Origin: an uncultured Oscillospiraceae bacterium
GTDB taxonomy: Bacteria > Bacillota > Clostridia > Oscillospirales > Oscillospiraceae
DNA: 64,000 bases
Reading direction: 5' to 3'
Assembly (NCBI GenBank): GCA_947628185.1
Contig: CANQYW010000002.1
Coordinates: 1-64,000 of the forward strand
Part shown: positions 10,681-20,184 of the stretch, piece after piece
How the letters are laid out: each line of letters opens with the position of its first letter
How positions within the stretch are numbered: the first letter of the stretch is position 1
The notes under the pieces: generated by a model
Database searches by the model: none
Told to the model about the DNA's origin: nothing
The model's input: the letters and a program-made list of their open reading frames with translations, nothing else
Translations under genes and position numbers: made by a program

Positions 10681-10709
10681 GTCACCATACCAAGACGGAG
10701 GAAAAAGCG

Positions 10710-11401
<692 letters not shown>

Positions 11402-11405
<4 letters not shown>

Positions 11406-13072
11406 GAAGATGGGCGTACAGCCTCCCCGCGAAACTCACCGCCACCATACTCTTCGCCGTGCTGGCCGTCACCACGGGCATACTGGCCGTCACAGCCGCC
11501 GGCGTGCTGATACTGCGCCTGGAGGAGATACCTGTGGGTTTCGCCTACGAGGACGGCCTCTCCTACCTTATGAAACTGGGGCTCATAGAGCGGTGGACAT
11601 ACGAGAGCCTCACCGGCCCCGAGCTGTGGCTGGGCAACTACCTATTCGGTTTGCGCCACTCCTCATTTCTCTGCATACCCGCCTTTATCGCCCTTGTGGT
11701 GGTATTTGTGTACCTCATGGCGGTGGCGGGGCGGCGCCCCTGGTGCGAGGAGGTGCGCCTCAGCGTCTTCGACCGCGTGCCCCTGGACATCGTGGCGGCG
11801 CTTGTATCCATCGGGGTCATATTCCTCCTCGTCATTTGCGACGATCTCACCGGCTATGGGAGCGAGAGCTCCGTCATGGAGGCCGTTATCATAGCGGGGC
11901 TGGCGCTGACGGCACTGATGCTGGTGCTGGCTCTCCTCTACACCTTCTCCGCCAGGGTCAAGGCCGGGAAGTGGTGGCGGAACACCGTCATATACGTCTG
12001 CCTCGCCCTCATGCTCCGTTTCATGGGGCGGATGATGAGGGCCCTCATCTCATTCCTTCGGGCGGTGCGGTTTGAGTGGCGGGCCACCGCGCTCTCGCTC
12101 CTCTTCCTCGCCTGGGACTACCTGGCCATAATGCACTGGGTAAACGGCGACGAGGGCATGGGCTTTTTCACGCTGGCGGGTTTCAGCATCACGTTCCTGG
12201 CGCTGACGGTGATGTGCGTCTACGAGGCCCACATACTCTTGGCCGCCGGCAGGGCCCTGGCCTCCGGGGACGTGAACTACAAGGTGGACACCTCAAAGCT
12301 GTTTTACGACTTCCGCCGCCACGGCGAGAACCTCAACTCCATCGGCGAGGGCATCAGCGCCGCTGTGGAGGAGCGGATGCGCTCCGAGCGGCTGAAGACC
12401 GAGCTCATAACGAATGTCTCCCACGACATAAAGACGCCCCTAACCTCCATCGTGAACTATGTGGACCTCCTGCAGAAACCCCACACCCCCGAGGAGCAGG
12501 CGGAGTACCTGGCGGTACTGGCGAGGCAGTCGGAGAGACTGCGCCGCCTGACGGTGGACCTGGTGGAGGCGTCCAAGGCCTCCACCGGGAACCTCCCGGT
12601 GGAGCTCATGCCCACGAACACCACGGAGCTCGTGAACCAGGCCGTGGCGGAGTACGCGGAGCGTTTCGAGGCGGGGCGCCTTGAGACGGTGGTCACCGGC
12701 CCCGAGGTGCCGGTGTCCGTCATGGCCGACGGGCGGCACCTCTGGCGGGTGCTGGATAACCTATTTAACAACGCCATAAAGTACGCCCAGCCGGGGACCC
12801 GCGTTTACATCGACGTGCGCCGTCTCGACGGCGGCGCGGTGATATCCGTGAAGAACATCTCCCGGGACAGGCTCAACGTCTCCGAGGATGAGCTCATGGA
12901 GCGGTTCGTCCGGGGGGACTCCTCCCGCCACACAGAGGGCAGCGGCCTGGGCCTCTCCATCGCCAGGAGCCTCACGGAGCTCATGGGCGGCAAGTTCAAC
13001 ATAACCATAGACGGCGACCTCTTCAAAGCGGAGATACGCCTGAGACTTTCAAAGGAGCAGCACAGAGAATGA
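11402..13072 (+). CDS. Membrane sensor histidine kinase
   Basis: 556 residues. The N-terminal ~290 residues contain about seven hydrophobic segments, an unusually large multi-pass sensor region without a big extracellular loop. Then a HAMP-like linker, the dimerisation/phosphorylation helix LITNVSHDIKTPLTSIVNYVDLL with the phospho-accepting His at residue 341, and a HATPase domain with the N box (DNLFNNAIKYA), and G boxes (GSGLGLSIARSLTELMGG). It overlaps the regulator upstream and the peptidase downstream by four bases each, so the three proteins are translationally coupled. Multi-pass kinases of this shape often sense membrane or lipid-soluble stress; that is inference. Confidence 0.93.
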
Positions 13073-13836
13073 AGACAAAGAATAGAAAAACACTCAAAAT
13101 AATCCTGTTCGCGGTGCTATTCATCGCCGCCGTGGCCGCCGTGGTGCTGGCAGTGGTGGGCCCCCGGACCCTCCTCAGGGTCCTGCGCTACGGCCGCTCG
13201 CCGGAGGACCTGCCCCCGGTGCCGGAGGCCGTCATACAGGCCGCCTTTGAGGACATACTTGAGAAGAACCCGGAGGCCACGGACTACGTTGAGAATTACT
13301 CCGGCGTCACGGACTACGACCTCACCATTGACTTAACCGGCGAGCTCACCCCGGGCGAGATCCCCTACCTCACCCAGTGGGACAGCCGCTGGGGCTACTG
13401 CCGCTACAGCGGGGGACTCGTGGGCTACACCGGCTGCGGCCCCACGTGCCTCTCCATGGTGCTCATGGGCCTCACCGGCGACGGCACCAAGACCCCGGCG
13501 TACGTGGCGGACTTCGCCACCCGCTACGGCTACAGCGTGGAGGGCAACGGCACCTCCTGGACGCTCTTCTCCGACGGGGCAAAACAGCTCGGCCTCACGG
13601 TGAAGGAGATACCCCTCTGGGAGGACGACATGCGCTACGAGCTAAACTCCGGCCGCCCCATCATCTGCATAATGGGCAAGGGCCACTTCACCGAGACCGG
13701 GCACTTCATCGTCCTCTACGGCTGCGACGACCAGGGGTTTGAGGTCTACGACCCCTACCGCCCCTCAAACTGCAAGGTCTGGAGCTACGACGAGATAGAG
13801 GGCGAAATTAGAAACATCTGGTCATATACGGTGTGA
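13069..13836 (+). CDS. Membrane-anchored C39-like cysteine peptidase family protein
   Basis: 255 residues with one N-terminal transmembrane helix (about 10-32: IILFAVLFIAAVAAVVLAVVG) and the rest outside. From about residue 105 it matches the Peptidase_C39_2 fold: IPYLTQWDSRWGY, then GYTGCGPTCLSMVL with the candidate catalytic Cys, and the late TGHFIVLYGCDDQGFEVYDPY with the candidate His and Asp. The start overlaps the histidine kinase stop (ATGA). Substrate unknown; proteins of this type may cut peptides or cell-wall cross-links. Being the third gene of the signalling operon suggests either an effector or a sensory accessory of the kinase. Confidence 0.85.
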   Translation: MKTKNRKTLKIILFAVLFIAAVAAVVLAVVGPRTLLRVLRYGRSPEDLPPVPEAVIQAAFEDILEKNPEATDYVENYSGVTDYDLTIDLTGELTPGEIPYLTQWDSRWGYCRYSGGLVGYTGCGPTCLSMVLMGLTGDGTKTPAYVADFATRYGYSVEGNGTSWTLFSDGAKQLGLTVKEIPLWEDDMRYELNSGRPIICIMGKGHFTETGHFIVLYGCDDQGFEVYDPYRPSNCKVWSYDEIEGEIRNIWSYTV

Positions 13837-13856
13837 CCGCGCCTCACGATATAATC

Positions 13857-13890
13857 GCCGCCGGCAAGGATCTTTCGTCCCGCCGGCGGC
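13857..13890. terminator. Bidirectional terminator between convergent genes
   Basis: GCCGCCGG (13857-13864) pairs with CCGGCGGC (13883-13890). It lies in the 66-base gap between the peptidase gene (plus) and the DUF4129 gene (minus), so it can serve both. Confidence 0.6.
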
Positions 13891-13902
13891 CAATCTATTC
13901 TC

Positions 13903-15177
13903 TCATTCTTGTTCCACGGACTCCTGGGTCTCGGGGGGCTTAGTCTCTGTCCAGAGTTTCTTCACCCGCCTATACGCCTCCTCGGCGCGGCGGGGGGCGT
14001 CCTCCGGCGTAATAGCGCCGTAGCGGGTGTCAATGTATATCCGGCGCAGCTCCCGAGCCTCCTCCGGTGCGGAGAGCTGGGCGCTCATCCTCTCCACGCT
14101 GAGGCTCGTGTCGCTGGGGCGGAGTTTCACGCCCCTCTGGCGGCAGAGCCGGAGGAACCGCCTGTACTCCCGGCGGACCCTCTCCTCCGGCGTCCTGGCG
14201 CCGCCCCTGGGGCGGGACGTCTCGGCGGTCTCGATGGTGACGCGCTCTATCTCCCCCTCGCCGTTGTCCGCAAGCTCCGGGCCCCGGAGGAAGAGCATCC
14301 TCAGGAGTCTATAGGCGAGGTACGCCAGCACCGCCGCCGCGGCGCCGATGATGAGCACCTTGAGGAGCGTATTCCCGTCGCCGGGCTTTTCCATTATGCC
14401 GGGGACGAATGTCTCCCCCTCGGTCCCCTGGCTCTCCTCCATAGTTGGCAGCTCGACGTCGGAGCCACCCTTCACCACATGGGCCAGCACGTCGCCGGTG
14501 AACTTTATGACCTGGCTCACGAGCCACAGCGCCGCTTTCACCACCGGCCAGACGAGGTAGGAGAGCACCACCCGGAGGCAGTAATAGGCGCCTCTCAGCA
14601 CCGGCGGCGAACTCAGTAGCGCCGCGAACAGAAACACCGCCGCCAGTATCGCCAGGTCCACCATCTGTCTTCTCCGCTCGGTGTAGACGTCCCTGTCGTG
14701 GCGGAGGGCGCGGGTCAGCAGTACGAGGGCCGTCATCGTCACCAGCGCCGCCGGCAGGGCCGTGCCGTTTAGTATATCCCCGCCCCGCTTGAACATCCAC
14801 CCGAAGGAGGACCAGAGGAAGAGGAACCCCAGGACCACCTTCCAGAATTTTGAGAAGACGTCCGCCTCGTGGTCCCAGGTGGGCTCGTACTCCTCGGAGC
14901 GCAGTATCCCCAGGACATAAATTAGAAAGGGCGCCATGGCGAGCCGCTCCGTGAAACTCCCGGGCATGAATAGTATGTATAGCACCGGGAGCGCCAGCGG
15001 CGCGAACCGCGCGTTTTTGCCCCGCAAAGCGTACCCCGCCGCGAGGGCGAAACACTCTATCAAAAGCCCTAGCGCTATGACCCAGCCCTGGGCCCCAAGG
15101 AGTCCCGCAATTATCCCGGCGAGGAAGAAGTAGAAACCGGCGTCGGAGACGCCCCGGAGGAACACAAGGTACGTCAT
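13903..15177 (-). CDS. Membrane protein with C-terminal DUF4129-like region
   Basis: 424 residues: about seven hydrophobic segments in the first ~215 residues, a soluble stretch, another transmembrane helix near 275-295 (VLIIGAAAAVLAYLAYRLLRMLFL), then a charged C-terminal domain with YRRFLRLCRQRGVKLRPSDTSLS and EEAYRRVKKLWTE, resembling DUF4129. It overlaps the DUF58 gene by four bases, so it is the third gene of a MoxR operon. In many relatives this place is taken by a transglutaminase-DUF4129 protein; no transglutaminase Cys-His-Asp core is visible here. Function unknown, probably envelope-related. Confidence 0.8.
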   Translation of the reverse strand: MTYLVFLRGVSDAGFYFFLAGIIAGLLGAQGWVIALGLLIECFALAAGYALRGKNARFAPLALPVLYILFMPGSFTERLAMAPFLIYVLGILRSEEYEPTWDHEADVFSKFWKVVLGFLFLWSSFGWMFKRGGDILNGTALPAALVTMTALVLLTRALRHDRDVYTERRRQMVDLAILAAVFLFAALLSSPPVLRGAYYCLRVVLSYLVWPVVKAALWLVSQVIKFTGDVLAHVVKGGSDVELPTMEESQGTEGETFVPGIMEKPGDGNTLLKVLIIGAAAAVLAYLAYRLLRMLFLRGPELADNGEGEIERVTIETAETSRPRGGARTPEERVRREYRRFLRLCRQRGVKLRPSDTSLSVERMSAQLSAPEEARELRRIYIDTRYGAITPEDAPRRAEEAYRRVKKLWTETKPPETQESVEQE

Positions 15178-16241
15178 ACCGCCGCACCCTCCGGCGTGAG
15201 AGTGGTGAGGCCCACGCCCCGCCGGGAGGCGCAGCGCCCCGCGGCGGCCATTATGTCCCTGTCAAGGGCGGGCGTTATGAGGAGTATCCCGCAGAGGCCG
15301 TGGGTCATGGCGGCGGCCTGCTCCAAGACGCGCTCGAACATGTCCCGGCCGTAGAGAGTGCTCCTCCCCAGGAGCTCCAGCACCCTCAGAAAGTGCCGGC
15401 CCCCCAGCCCCTCCCCCACGTACCTCATGGGCTCCGAGGGGCCGTCCGCCGAGGCGTCAGTGAAGAGGCTATACTTTATGCCCCGGTCCTCCAGGGCGCG
15501 GCAGACTGTGCGCGTCAGGGCGTAACACTCCGCCACCAGCCGCAGCATCTCCCGGGCCGAGGTGTGGACGTTCACCACCACCATCACGCTAACGTCCATG
15601 GTGTGGTCGTACTCCCGGACCATGAGTTTCCCTGCCCGGGCGCTGGCGTTCCAGGAGATGGACCTCATGGGCTCCCGGCCCGTGTAGTCCCGGAACCCCA
15701 CGGTGAGGACCGGGTCCTCAAAGAGGAACCGTTTCACAGATATGTCCCCGGGGAAACTGCCGGGTATCTGCCGGAGGGCCCGCCGGGGCGCGGCCTTCGG
15801 GACTATTACGAGCTCCGCGAACACGTTGAAGGCGCTGAGCCTCTCCCCCAGCCCCAGGAAGTCCCCCTCGGATATGGAGAGGCCCTCAAAGACGTATCTG
15901 CCCCGTCTCTCCGCCATCACGGGTATGCGGAGCCTCAGCTCCTGCATGGGGGCGGCCCAGGTGCTCATGACGATCTCGTCCTGGTCCGTGAGCCTCATGC
16001 GGCGGCGTTTCTCGATTTGTGTGGTGGAGACGCCCTTGGGCATACTGACGCTGAGTTTCAAAAACGGAAGGAGCGCCCGCGTCCTATTTGATATAGTCAC
16101 CACGAGCTCCAGCTCCTCCCCCGGCTCCGCCAGGTTCTTCGTGAGGGAGATGGTGGCCTCCAGCCCGCCGCCGCGCCGCCGGGAGCGGAACTGCATATAT
16201 AGGACCAGCGCAGTTATTATGATGAAGAAGACGAGCATCAC
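15174..16241 (-). CDS. DUF58 domain protein
   Basis: 355 residues. The N terminus MMLVFFIIITALVLYMQFRSRRRGG is a membrane anchor; a beta-rich region follows, and then the DUF58 signature DYTGREPMRSISWNASARAGKLMVREYD at about 190-215. The segment after it (MDVSVMVVVNVHTSA...) is the degenerate von Willebrand A-type fold usual for the family. Four-base overlaps with both neighbours place it in the MoxR-DUF58-DUF4129 operon. DUF58 proteins are thought to work with the MoxR chaperone ATPase; the precise role is not established. Confidence 0.88.
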   Translation of the reverse strand: MMLVFFIIITALVLYMQFRSRRRGGGLEATISLTKNLAEPGEELELVVTISNRTRALLPFLKLSVSMPKGVSTTQIEKRRRMRLTDQDEIVMSTWAAPMQELRLRIPVMAERRGRYVFEGLSISEGDFLGLGERLSAFNVFAELVIVPKAAPRRALRQIPGSFPGDISVKRFLFEDPVLTVGFRDYTGREPMRSISWNASARAGKLMVREYDHTMDVSVMVVVNVHTSAREMLRLVAECYALTRTVCRALEDRGIKYSLFTDASADGPSEPMRYVGEGLGGRHFLRVLELLGRSTLYGRDMFERVLEQAAAMTHGLCGILLITPALDRDIMAAAGRCASRRGVGLTTLTPEGAAV

Positions 16242-17182
16242 AGCGCCTCCATGGGCACGGGGGTCTTCTCAAGTATCCTCTCAAGGAGCTCCTTCGAGGA
16301 GGCCGAGCCCCCCTCCCCCTGACTGAGGCGGTGCCCCAGCACGAAGGGCGCCAGGTACTGCACGTCCTCCGGCAGTACGTACTCCCGCCCGCTTATGGCG
16401 GCGTAAGCCTGACATGCCCTGTAGAGCGCCTGGGCCCCTCGGGTGGAGACCCCGGCGAAGAGACTGCTCTCCCGCCGGGTGGCGGTTATTATTGTCATGA
16501 TGTACCGAAGTACCTCCGGCGACACCCGCACCTCCTGCCAGGCGGAGCGGACGTAGGCCGTCTCGGCGTCCGTCACCACCCGGGAGAGGGTATCCGGCTG
16601 GCCCGCGGCCACGGGCCGGGAGAGCACCTGCATCTCCTGCTCCTCCGTCATGTACCCCAGGCTCAGGCGCATGAAGAACCTGTCGATCTGGGCCTCCGGC
16701 AGCGGGAACGTGCCGTAGGACTCCAGGGGGTTCTGGGTAGCCATCACGAGGAAGGGCTCTTTAAGTTTCGTGGTGACGCCGTCCACCGTTATCTGCCGCT
16801 CCTCCATGGCCTCTAAGAGGCTCGACTGCGTCCTGGGGGTGGCCCGGTTTATCTCGTCCGCCAGGATTATGTTGGCGAAGAGCGGCCCGGGACGGAACTG
16901 GAACTCGCCCTCCTTCTGGTTATAGAAGTTTATACCCGTGAGGTCAGAGGGCAGCAGATCCGGCGTAAACTGTATGCGCTTGAAGTTCCCACCCACGCTC
17001 CTGGCGAAGGAGCGCAGCAGCATTGTCTTGCCCGTCCCCGGCACGTCCTCCAGCAGCACGTGGCCCGAGCAGAGGAAACACACCAGCACAAGGGAGATGG
17101 CGTCGTCCTTGCCCAGGATCATCTTCCCGCAGTTGCCCACCACCCGGTCTCTATATTCCGCAAATCGCTTGAGTTCCAGCAT
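16238..17182 (-). CDS. MoxR family AAA+ ATPase
   Basis: Chaperone-like ATPase, 314 residues from the ATG at 17182 (MLELKRFAEYRDR), which has GGGAGG about seven bases upstream; a longer frame upstream lacks a ribosome site. Walker A is VPGTGKT at about 47-53, Walker B ILADEINRATPRTQSSLLEAMEE, sensor 1 VMATQNP, and the sensor 2 region GASTRAQ-like (GVSTRGAQALYRACQA) is present. First gene of the operon with DUF58 and DUF4129 proteins. MoxR ATPases act in maturation or insertion of metal-binding or envelope complexes; the client here is unknown. Confidence 0.92.
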   Translation of the reverse strand: MLELKRFAEYRDRVVGNCGKMILGKDDAISLVLVCFLCSGHVLLEDVPGTGKTMLLRSFARSVGGNFKRIQFTPDLLPSDLTGINFYNQKEGEFQFRPGPLFANIILADEINRATPRTQSSLLEAMEERQITVDGVTTKLKEPFLVMATQNPLESYGTFPLPEAQIDRFFMRLSLGYMTEEQEMQVLSRPVAAGQPDTLSRVVTDAETAYVRSAWQEVRVSPEVLRYIMTIITATRRESSLFAGVSTRGAQALYRACQAYAAISGREYVLPEDVQYLAPFVLGHRLSQGEGGSASSKELLERILEKTPVPMEAL

Positions 17183-17271
17183 AGTAAAACCTCCCTTTGG
17201 TCTATACCGTGATTTTAACAGCTTTTCCGCCAAATGTATAGAAGATTTTTCATGATTCCATCGAATAATGC

Positions 17272-17300
17272 TTTACTGAGGCCGGGATATTTGCTATAAT
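17272..17300 (+). promoter_or_regulatory. SigA-type promoter of the YcxB-like gene
   Basis: TTTACT (17272-17277) and TATAAT (17295-17300), 17-base spacer, 36 bases before the start codon. Confidence 0.7.
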
Positions 17301-17336
17301 CCCAGAAGTAACGCAAAATAGAGCCGGGGGGTCATT

Positions 17337-17858
17337 ATGGAACCTATTGCCGAGAACAAGGTGACTATCACAAAAAAGCTCCTGCTGGAGGGGCGCGGGA
17401 GGATATTTAGGGACGTGAACCGCCGTCTATATAAGCGGGTGTTCCTGGTGCTGGCGGGGGTGTGGCTCCTCACGCTCATCGTGACGCTGGCGGCGCGCCT
17501 GACGAAGTTCTATGTCATCTGGGAGCTTGTGGTCATCCTCGCTGTGGCGCTGTGGCTCTGCGTGTACATCCCCCGGGACAAGACAAAGCGGGCCTTCAGG
17601 AACCTGGAGGGCCGGGGCGACCTCTCCCGCGTCACCCGTTTCTACGGGGACCACATGGAGGTCACCTCCGGCGGCGGGTCCGTGACGGACATCCCCTACG
17701 GCCAGGTGAAGGAGATACTCCAGAGCCGCCGCCTCCTCATCCTCACCTGTGAGAATAATACGGCCGTGATGCTCGCCCTCGACGGTTTCACCTCCGGCGA
17801 CGCGGAGCTCGTCATGAACACAGTCCGCAAGGCGCTGCCCAGCGGGGAGGGGCAGTAG
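17337..17858 (+). CDS. Small membrane protein, possibly YcxB-like
   Basis: 173 residues with two adjacent transmembrane helices at about 35-80 (VFLVLAGVWLLTLIVTLAA and VIWELVVILAVALWLCVYI) and a soluble C-terminal domain (TRFYGDHMEVTSGGGSVTDIPYGQVKEILQSRRLLILTC...). This arrangement resembles YcxB-type proteins with a PH-like C-terminal fold. No catalytic residues are apparent and the function is unknown. It stands alone between the divergent MoxR operon and spoVT. Confidence 0.6.
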   Translation: MEPIAENKVTITKKLLLEGRGRIFRDVNRRLYKRVFLVLAGVWLLTLIVTLAARLTKFYVIWELVVILAVALWLCVYIPRDKTKRAFRNLEGRGDLSRVTRFYGDHMEVTSGGGSVTDIPYGQVKEILQSRRLLILTCENNTAVMLALDGFTSGDAELVMNTVRKALPSGEGQ

Positions 17859-17901
17859 AGCGCAATTTTATTTTGAGATAAAAATCCAAATACCGCCAAC
17901 T

Positions 17902-17930
17902 GAATATAGCCGGGCAATTTGCGGATACTA
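17902..17930 (+). promoter_or_regulatory. Candidate forespore (SigG-like) promoter of spoVT
   Basis: GAATA (17902-17906) and GATACTA (17924-17930) with a 17-base spacer match the SigG pattern (gnATR, then CATnnTA) except for the first base of the -10. spoVT is known to be SigG-dependent in Bacillus subtilis. Confidence 0.55.
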
Positions 17931-17968
17931 ATTCCTGCCGATACAAATAGAGACAGGAGGAGTTCAAA

Positions 17969-18508
17969 ATGAAGGCAACAGGAATTGTTCGGCGCATCGA
18001 CGACCTGGGCAGGGTCGTCATACCCAAGGAGATTCGCCGTACCATGCGGATACGCGACGGCGACCCGCTGGAGATATATACGGAGAAGGACGGAGAGGTC
18101 ATCTTCAAGAAATATTCGCCCATGGGCGAGCTCTCGTCCTTCGCGGGGCAGATGTGTGAGACGCTAAGTAAGTCCACGGGCCTCCCGGTGGTCATAACCG
18201 ACAGAGACACCGTAATCGCGGTGTGGGGCGTCTCCAAACGGGAGCTCTTTGGCAAGGTCATCACCCCGGAGCTGGAGGGCATAATGGAGGGCCGCCAGAT
18301 CTACCGCCGCGCCGCCGGCGAGAGGGCCGTGGAGCCCGCCGAGGGCGCTGAGAAGTACGCCGTCACCGTGGCGGCCCCGATCCTCGCAGAGGGGGACGTC
18401 ATGGGCTGCGTCCTATTTCTTGCGGAGGGCGACGGCACCGCCGGCGAGGTGGAGTACAAACTTGCCCAGACAGTGGCTGGTTTCCTCGGCAAACAGATGG
18501 AAAACTGA
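17969..18508 (+). CDS. spoVT: Stage V sporulation protein T
   Basis: Forespore transcription regulator of the AbrB family, 179 residues. The N-terminal swapped-hairpin domain MKATGIVRRIDDLGRVVIPKEIRRTMRIRDGDPLEIYTE is nearly canonical, and the C-terminal ~120 residues form the GAF-like domain specific to SpoVT (AVWGVSKRELFGKVITPELE ... VAAPILAEGDVMGCVLFL). AGGAGG precedes the ATG. It is monogenic with a SigG-like promoter upstream and a hairpin after. In Bacillus SpoVT tunes SigG-dependent genes, which may include spoVA and germination genes. Confidence 0.96.
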   Translation: MKATGIVRRIDDLGRVVIPKEIRRTMRIRDGDPLEIYTEKDGEVIFKKYSPMGELSSFAGQMCETLSKSTGLPVVITDRDTVIAVWGVSKRELFGKVITPELEGIMEGRQIYRRAAGERAVEPAEGAEKYAVTVAAPILAEGDVMGCVLFLAEGDGTAGEVEYKLAQTVAGFLGKQMEN

Positions 18509-18523
18509 CAGTGGTTTTTGACT

Positions 18524-18549
18524 CCGGCGGGCAGTATTTTGCCCGCCGG
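18524..18549 (+). terminator. Terminator after spoVT
   Basis: Nine-base-pair GC-rich stem CCGGCGGGC/GCCCGCCGG around AGTATTTT, 16 bases after the stop. No long uridine run follows. Confidence 0.6.
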
Positions 18550-18637
18550 TTCGCCGTCTCTATCCCTCGCGCCATATATTTTTGCGTCATGTCTATAATT
18601 TTTCATAAAACATATGGAAAATACCGGCCGCGTTTGG

Positions 18638-18643
18638 TATAAT
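18638..18643 (+). promoter_or_regulatory. Candidate -10 box of the uxa operon
   Basis: TATAAT about 40 bases before the uxaB ATG. The -35 region is poor (ATGGAA at 18 bases), which would suit a promoter that needs activation by a sugar-acid regulator; no operator was identified. Confidence 0.4.
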
Positions 18644-18684
18644 ATCCACAGAATTCTAAAACCACACATTAAGGAGGAGCCACT

Positions 18685-20181
18685 ATGGAAAAGCTAAACT
18701 ATGCTACCCTGGAAAAATCCGGCTATAAAGGCTATATCCTGAGGAGCGCGCCTGAGAAGGTGCTGCAATTCGGGGAGGGGAACTTCCTGCGGGCCTTTGT
18801 GAATTACTGGTTCGACGTCTCAAACGAGCGGGCCGGTTGGAACGGCAAGTGCGTGCTGGTCCAGCCTATCGCTCCGGGCCTGGCGGACCTCATAAACGAG
18901 CAGGAGGGGCTTTACACCCTCTACCTCAGAGGCAGTGAGAACGGTGAGCGCGTGGACTCCCGGAGGGTCATATCCTCCGTCTCCCGGTGCCTCAACCCCT
19001 ACGTGAAGGCGGACTTTGAGGAGATGCTCAAGGTCGCGGTGTCTGAGGACCTCGAATACGTCGTCTCCAACACCACCGAGGCCGGGATAGTCTACGACCC
19101 CGCCTGCAAGCTGACGGACGAGCCCGCCAGTTCCTTCCCCGGCAAGCTCACCCAGGTGCTCTACGCCCGTTTCAAGGCAGGCAAGTCCGGGCTCGTGATA
19201 CTCTCCTGCGAGCTCATCGACAACAACGGCAAGGAGCTATTAAAATGCGTCAACCAGTACATAGACCAGTGGGAGCTGGGCGAGGAGTTCCGCGCCTACG
19301 TAAATAACGACTGCACCTTCTGCTCCACCCTGGTGGACAGGATAGTCCCCGGCCGCATCCGCGACGCGGCGGAGGTCCGGCGCCTCGACGAGGAGAACGG
19401 CTACACCGACCCCCTGGCGGACGTGGGCGAGGTCTTCGGCGTCTGGAACATCGAGGGTCCCCAGTGGCTGGAGGAGAAACTTCCCTTCAAGCGGGCGGGC
19501 GTCAACTGCCCGGTGGTGCCGGACGTCACCCCCTACAAGAAGCGCAAAGTGCGCATCCTCAACGGCGCCCACACCGGGTTCGTCCTGGGGGCGTATCTGG
19601 CGGGGTTCGACATCGTTCGTGACTGCATGAATAACGACACCGTCCGCGACTTCATGAACAAGATGCTCTATGACGAGGTGATCCCCACTCTGCCCCTCGA
19701 CAGGGCGGACCTTGAGAGTTTCGCCGCGGCGGTGCAGGATCGCTTCAACAACCCCTTCGTCAACCACGAGCTCATGAGCATATCCCTCAACTCCACCTCC
19801 AAGTGGCGCGCCAGGAACATGCCCAGTTTCCTCGACTACATAGCCCTCAAGAGCACTCTCCCCAAGTGCCTCACCGCAAGTTTCGCCGCCTACGTGGCCT
19901 TCTACTCCAATGACATCCAGGAGCTCACGGACGCCGGCCTCGTCTGCCGCCGCCCCAAGGGCAACACCTACACCGTCAGCGACGACCGCTGGGTGCTGGA
20001 GTTCTACTACGACCACCGGGCCGACTCCCCGGAGGAGCTTGTCCACGCCGTCATGACGGACACGCGCATGTGGGGTCAGGACCTCACCGAAGTCCCGGGC
20101 TTTGAGGCGGCTGTCCTTGAGACCCTCAAGCTCATCCGCGCCCAGGGCGCCCTTGCCGCCTACGAGGCGGCCGTGAGGTGA
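18685..20181 (+). CDS. uxaB: Tagaturonate reductase (altronate oxidoreductase)
   Basis: NADH-dependent reduction of D-tagaturonate to D-altronate in galacturonate breakdown. 498 residues, normal for the mannitol dehydrogenase superfamily member UxaB. Begins with the nucleotide-binding stretch VLQFGEGNFLRAFVNYWFD; the catalytic region ILNGAHTGFVLGAYLAG and the Lys of the PDVTPYKKRKVRILNGAHT block are present. AGGAGG precedes the ATG. It is followed three bases later by uxaA, so the two consecutive steps are made together. Isomerase UxaC and the later KDG enzymes are not in this window. Confidence 0.93.
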   Translation: MEKLNYATLEKSGYKGYILRSAPEKVLQFGEGNFLRAFVNYWFDVSNERAGWNGKCVLVQPIAPGLADLINEQEGLYTLYLRGSENGERVDSRRVISSVSRCLNPYVKADFEEMLKVAVSEDLEYVVSNTTEAGIVYDPACKLTDEPASSFPGKLTQVLYARFKAGKSGLVILSCELIDNNGKELLKCVNQYIDQWELGEEFRAYVNNDCTFCSTLVDRIVPGRIRDAAEVRRLDEENGYTDPLADVGEVFGVWNIEGPQWLEEKLPFKRAGVNCPVVPDVTPYKKRKVRILNGAHTGFVLGAYLAGFDIVRDCMNNDTVRDFMNKMLYDEVIPTLPLDRADLESFAAAVQDRFNNPFVNHELMSISLNSTSKWRARNMPSFLDYIALKSTLPKCLTASFAAYVAFYSNDIQELTDAGLVCRRPKGNTYTVSDDRWVLEFYYDHRADSPEELVHAVMTDTRMWGQDLTEVPGFEAAVLETLKLIRAQGALAAYEAAVR

Positions 20182-20184
20182 GCC

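Noticed and set aside
18641..18684. Operator for a galacturonate repressor before uxaB
   Set aside because: No clear inverted repeat could be distinguished near the candidate -10 box.
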